The translations under genes were made by a program, and so were the position numbers. From Triplophysa rosa (lineage: Eukaryota > Chordata > Actinopteri > Cypriniformes > Nemacheilidae), in contig NC_079898.1 in the NCBI RefSeq assembly GCF_024868665.1, forward strand, positions 4,382,149-4,446,148: a DNA stretch of 64,000 nt. The letters are read 5' to 3'. The notes under the pieces are model-generated. The model made no database searches. It worked only from the letters and a program-made list of their open reading frames with translations, and had not been told where the DNA came from. Shown here one piece after another: positions 63,943-64,000 of this stretch; positions within the stretch are counted from its first letter, which is position 1, and the number at the start of each line of letters is the position of its first letter.

Positions 63943-64000
63943 CTGTAAACCATGTTCGAACAATTGTGAGACAATACAGTCCTTAAGTGTAATTTGCTTT

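Larger units (their letters stand above)
59805..61955 (-). mobile_element. Tc1-like transposon with long inverted ends, inactive
   Basis: CACTGACC... and ...GGTCAGTG ends with over 200 bp of terminal inverted repeat and TA duplications (59803-59804, 61956-61957). The 2,151 bp contain a broken transposase on the minus strand and, in the left arm, a nested 522-bp MITE. Without that MITE and its 3-bp duplication the element is about 1.6 kb, a usual size for the group. Confidence 0.93.

Noticed and set aside
59805..61955. An active Tc1-like transposase
   Set aside because: Several frameshifts separate the catalytic motifs, and a MITE interrupts one arm.
63179..63260. A functional tRNA gene
   Set aside because: It has A and B boxes but no convincing cloverleaf, and it continues into a SINE tail.
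1394..63942. The gene being dystonin (dst) rather than macf1
   Set aside because: Residues around [23 protein letters not shown], the HHHGSKM cassette and the [10 protein letters not shown] tail are the MACF1 versions as I remember them; an alignment would settle it.
1..64000. A novel prokaryote-like defence or mobile system
   Set aside because: The whole window is one intron-rich vertebrate gene plus known kinds of transposable elements; nothing supports such a system.

Overview
The window is vertebrate genomic DNA, almost certainly from a cyprinid (carp, goldfish or zebrafish-like) fish. The repeats point there: short inverted-repeat elements beginning TTAAAGGGATA, elements beginning TGTGACCCTGG, two Tc1-like transposons and a tRNA-type SINE, packed into the introns. 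One protein gene fills the window on the minus strand. It is the 3' two-thirds or so of macf1 (microtubule-actin cross-linking factor 1, a spectraplakin). The call rests on long stretches resembling vertebrate MACF1 rather than its paralogue DST, recalled from memory and not searched. The gene runs off both ends: the N-terminal actin-binding and plakin parts lie beyond base 64000, and the last tail exons lie below base 1.

From high to low coordinate (transcription order) I could place 58 constitutive coding exons (63942 down to 1394). All are consistent with splice signals and reading frame; together they make 11,739 nt or 3,913 codons. They encode about thirty spectrin repeats (exons 1-51), two canonical EF-hands (exons 53-54), the GAS2 microtubule-binding domain (exons 55-57, including an 18-bp microexon) and the start of the Ser/Arg-rich tail (exon 58). 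Most exons begin and end at codon boundaries, so the rod is modular. Exceptions in scale are a 1,469-bp exon (44709-46177) and exons of 549 and 499 bp.

Two transcript options are visible. An internal first exon (ATG at 36946, 420 codons to a CAG/GTACCC donor) would make a short isoform lacking everything upstream; its N-terminus MGKPLS fits an acylation-type start. A 66-bp cassette exon (2547-2612) can be spliced in between the GAS2 domain and the tail. Two introns appear to use GC rather than GT donors (after the exons at 56541-56717 and 11769-11897).

The introns hold the rest: hAT-type MITEs with 8-bp target duplications (11336-11682, 27278-27846, 58604-58949, probably 38999-39374), TTAA-ended palindromic MITEs, a Tc1-like element with an internal inversion (42000-43245), a second Tc1-like element carrying a nested Harbinger-like MITE (59805-61955), a solo LTR (51969-52543), a reverse-transcriptase fragment (16591-16671) and an 18-copy 35-bp minisatellite (18588-19208). 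I saw no bacterial-type system, CRISPR array, rRNA or functional tRNA gene, and no second host protein gene.
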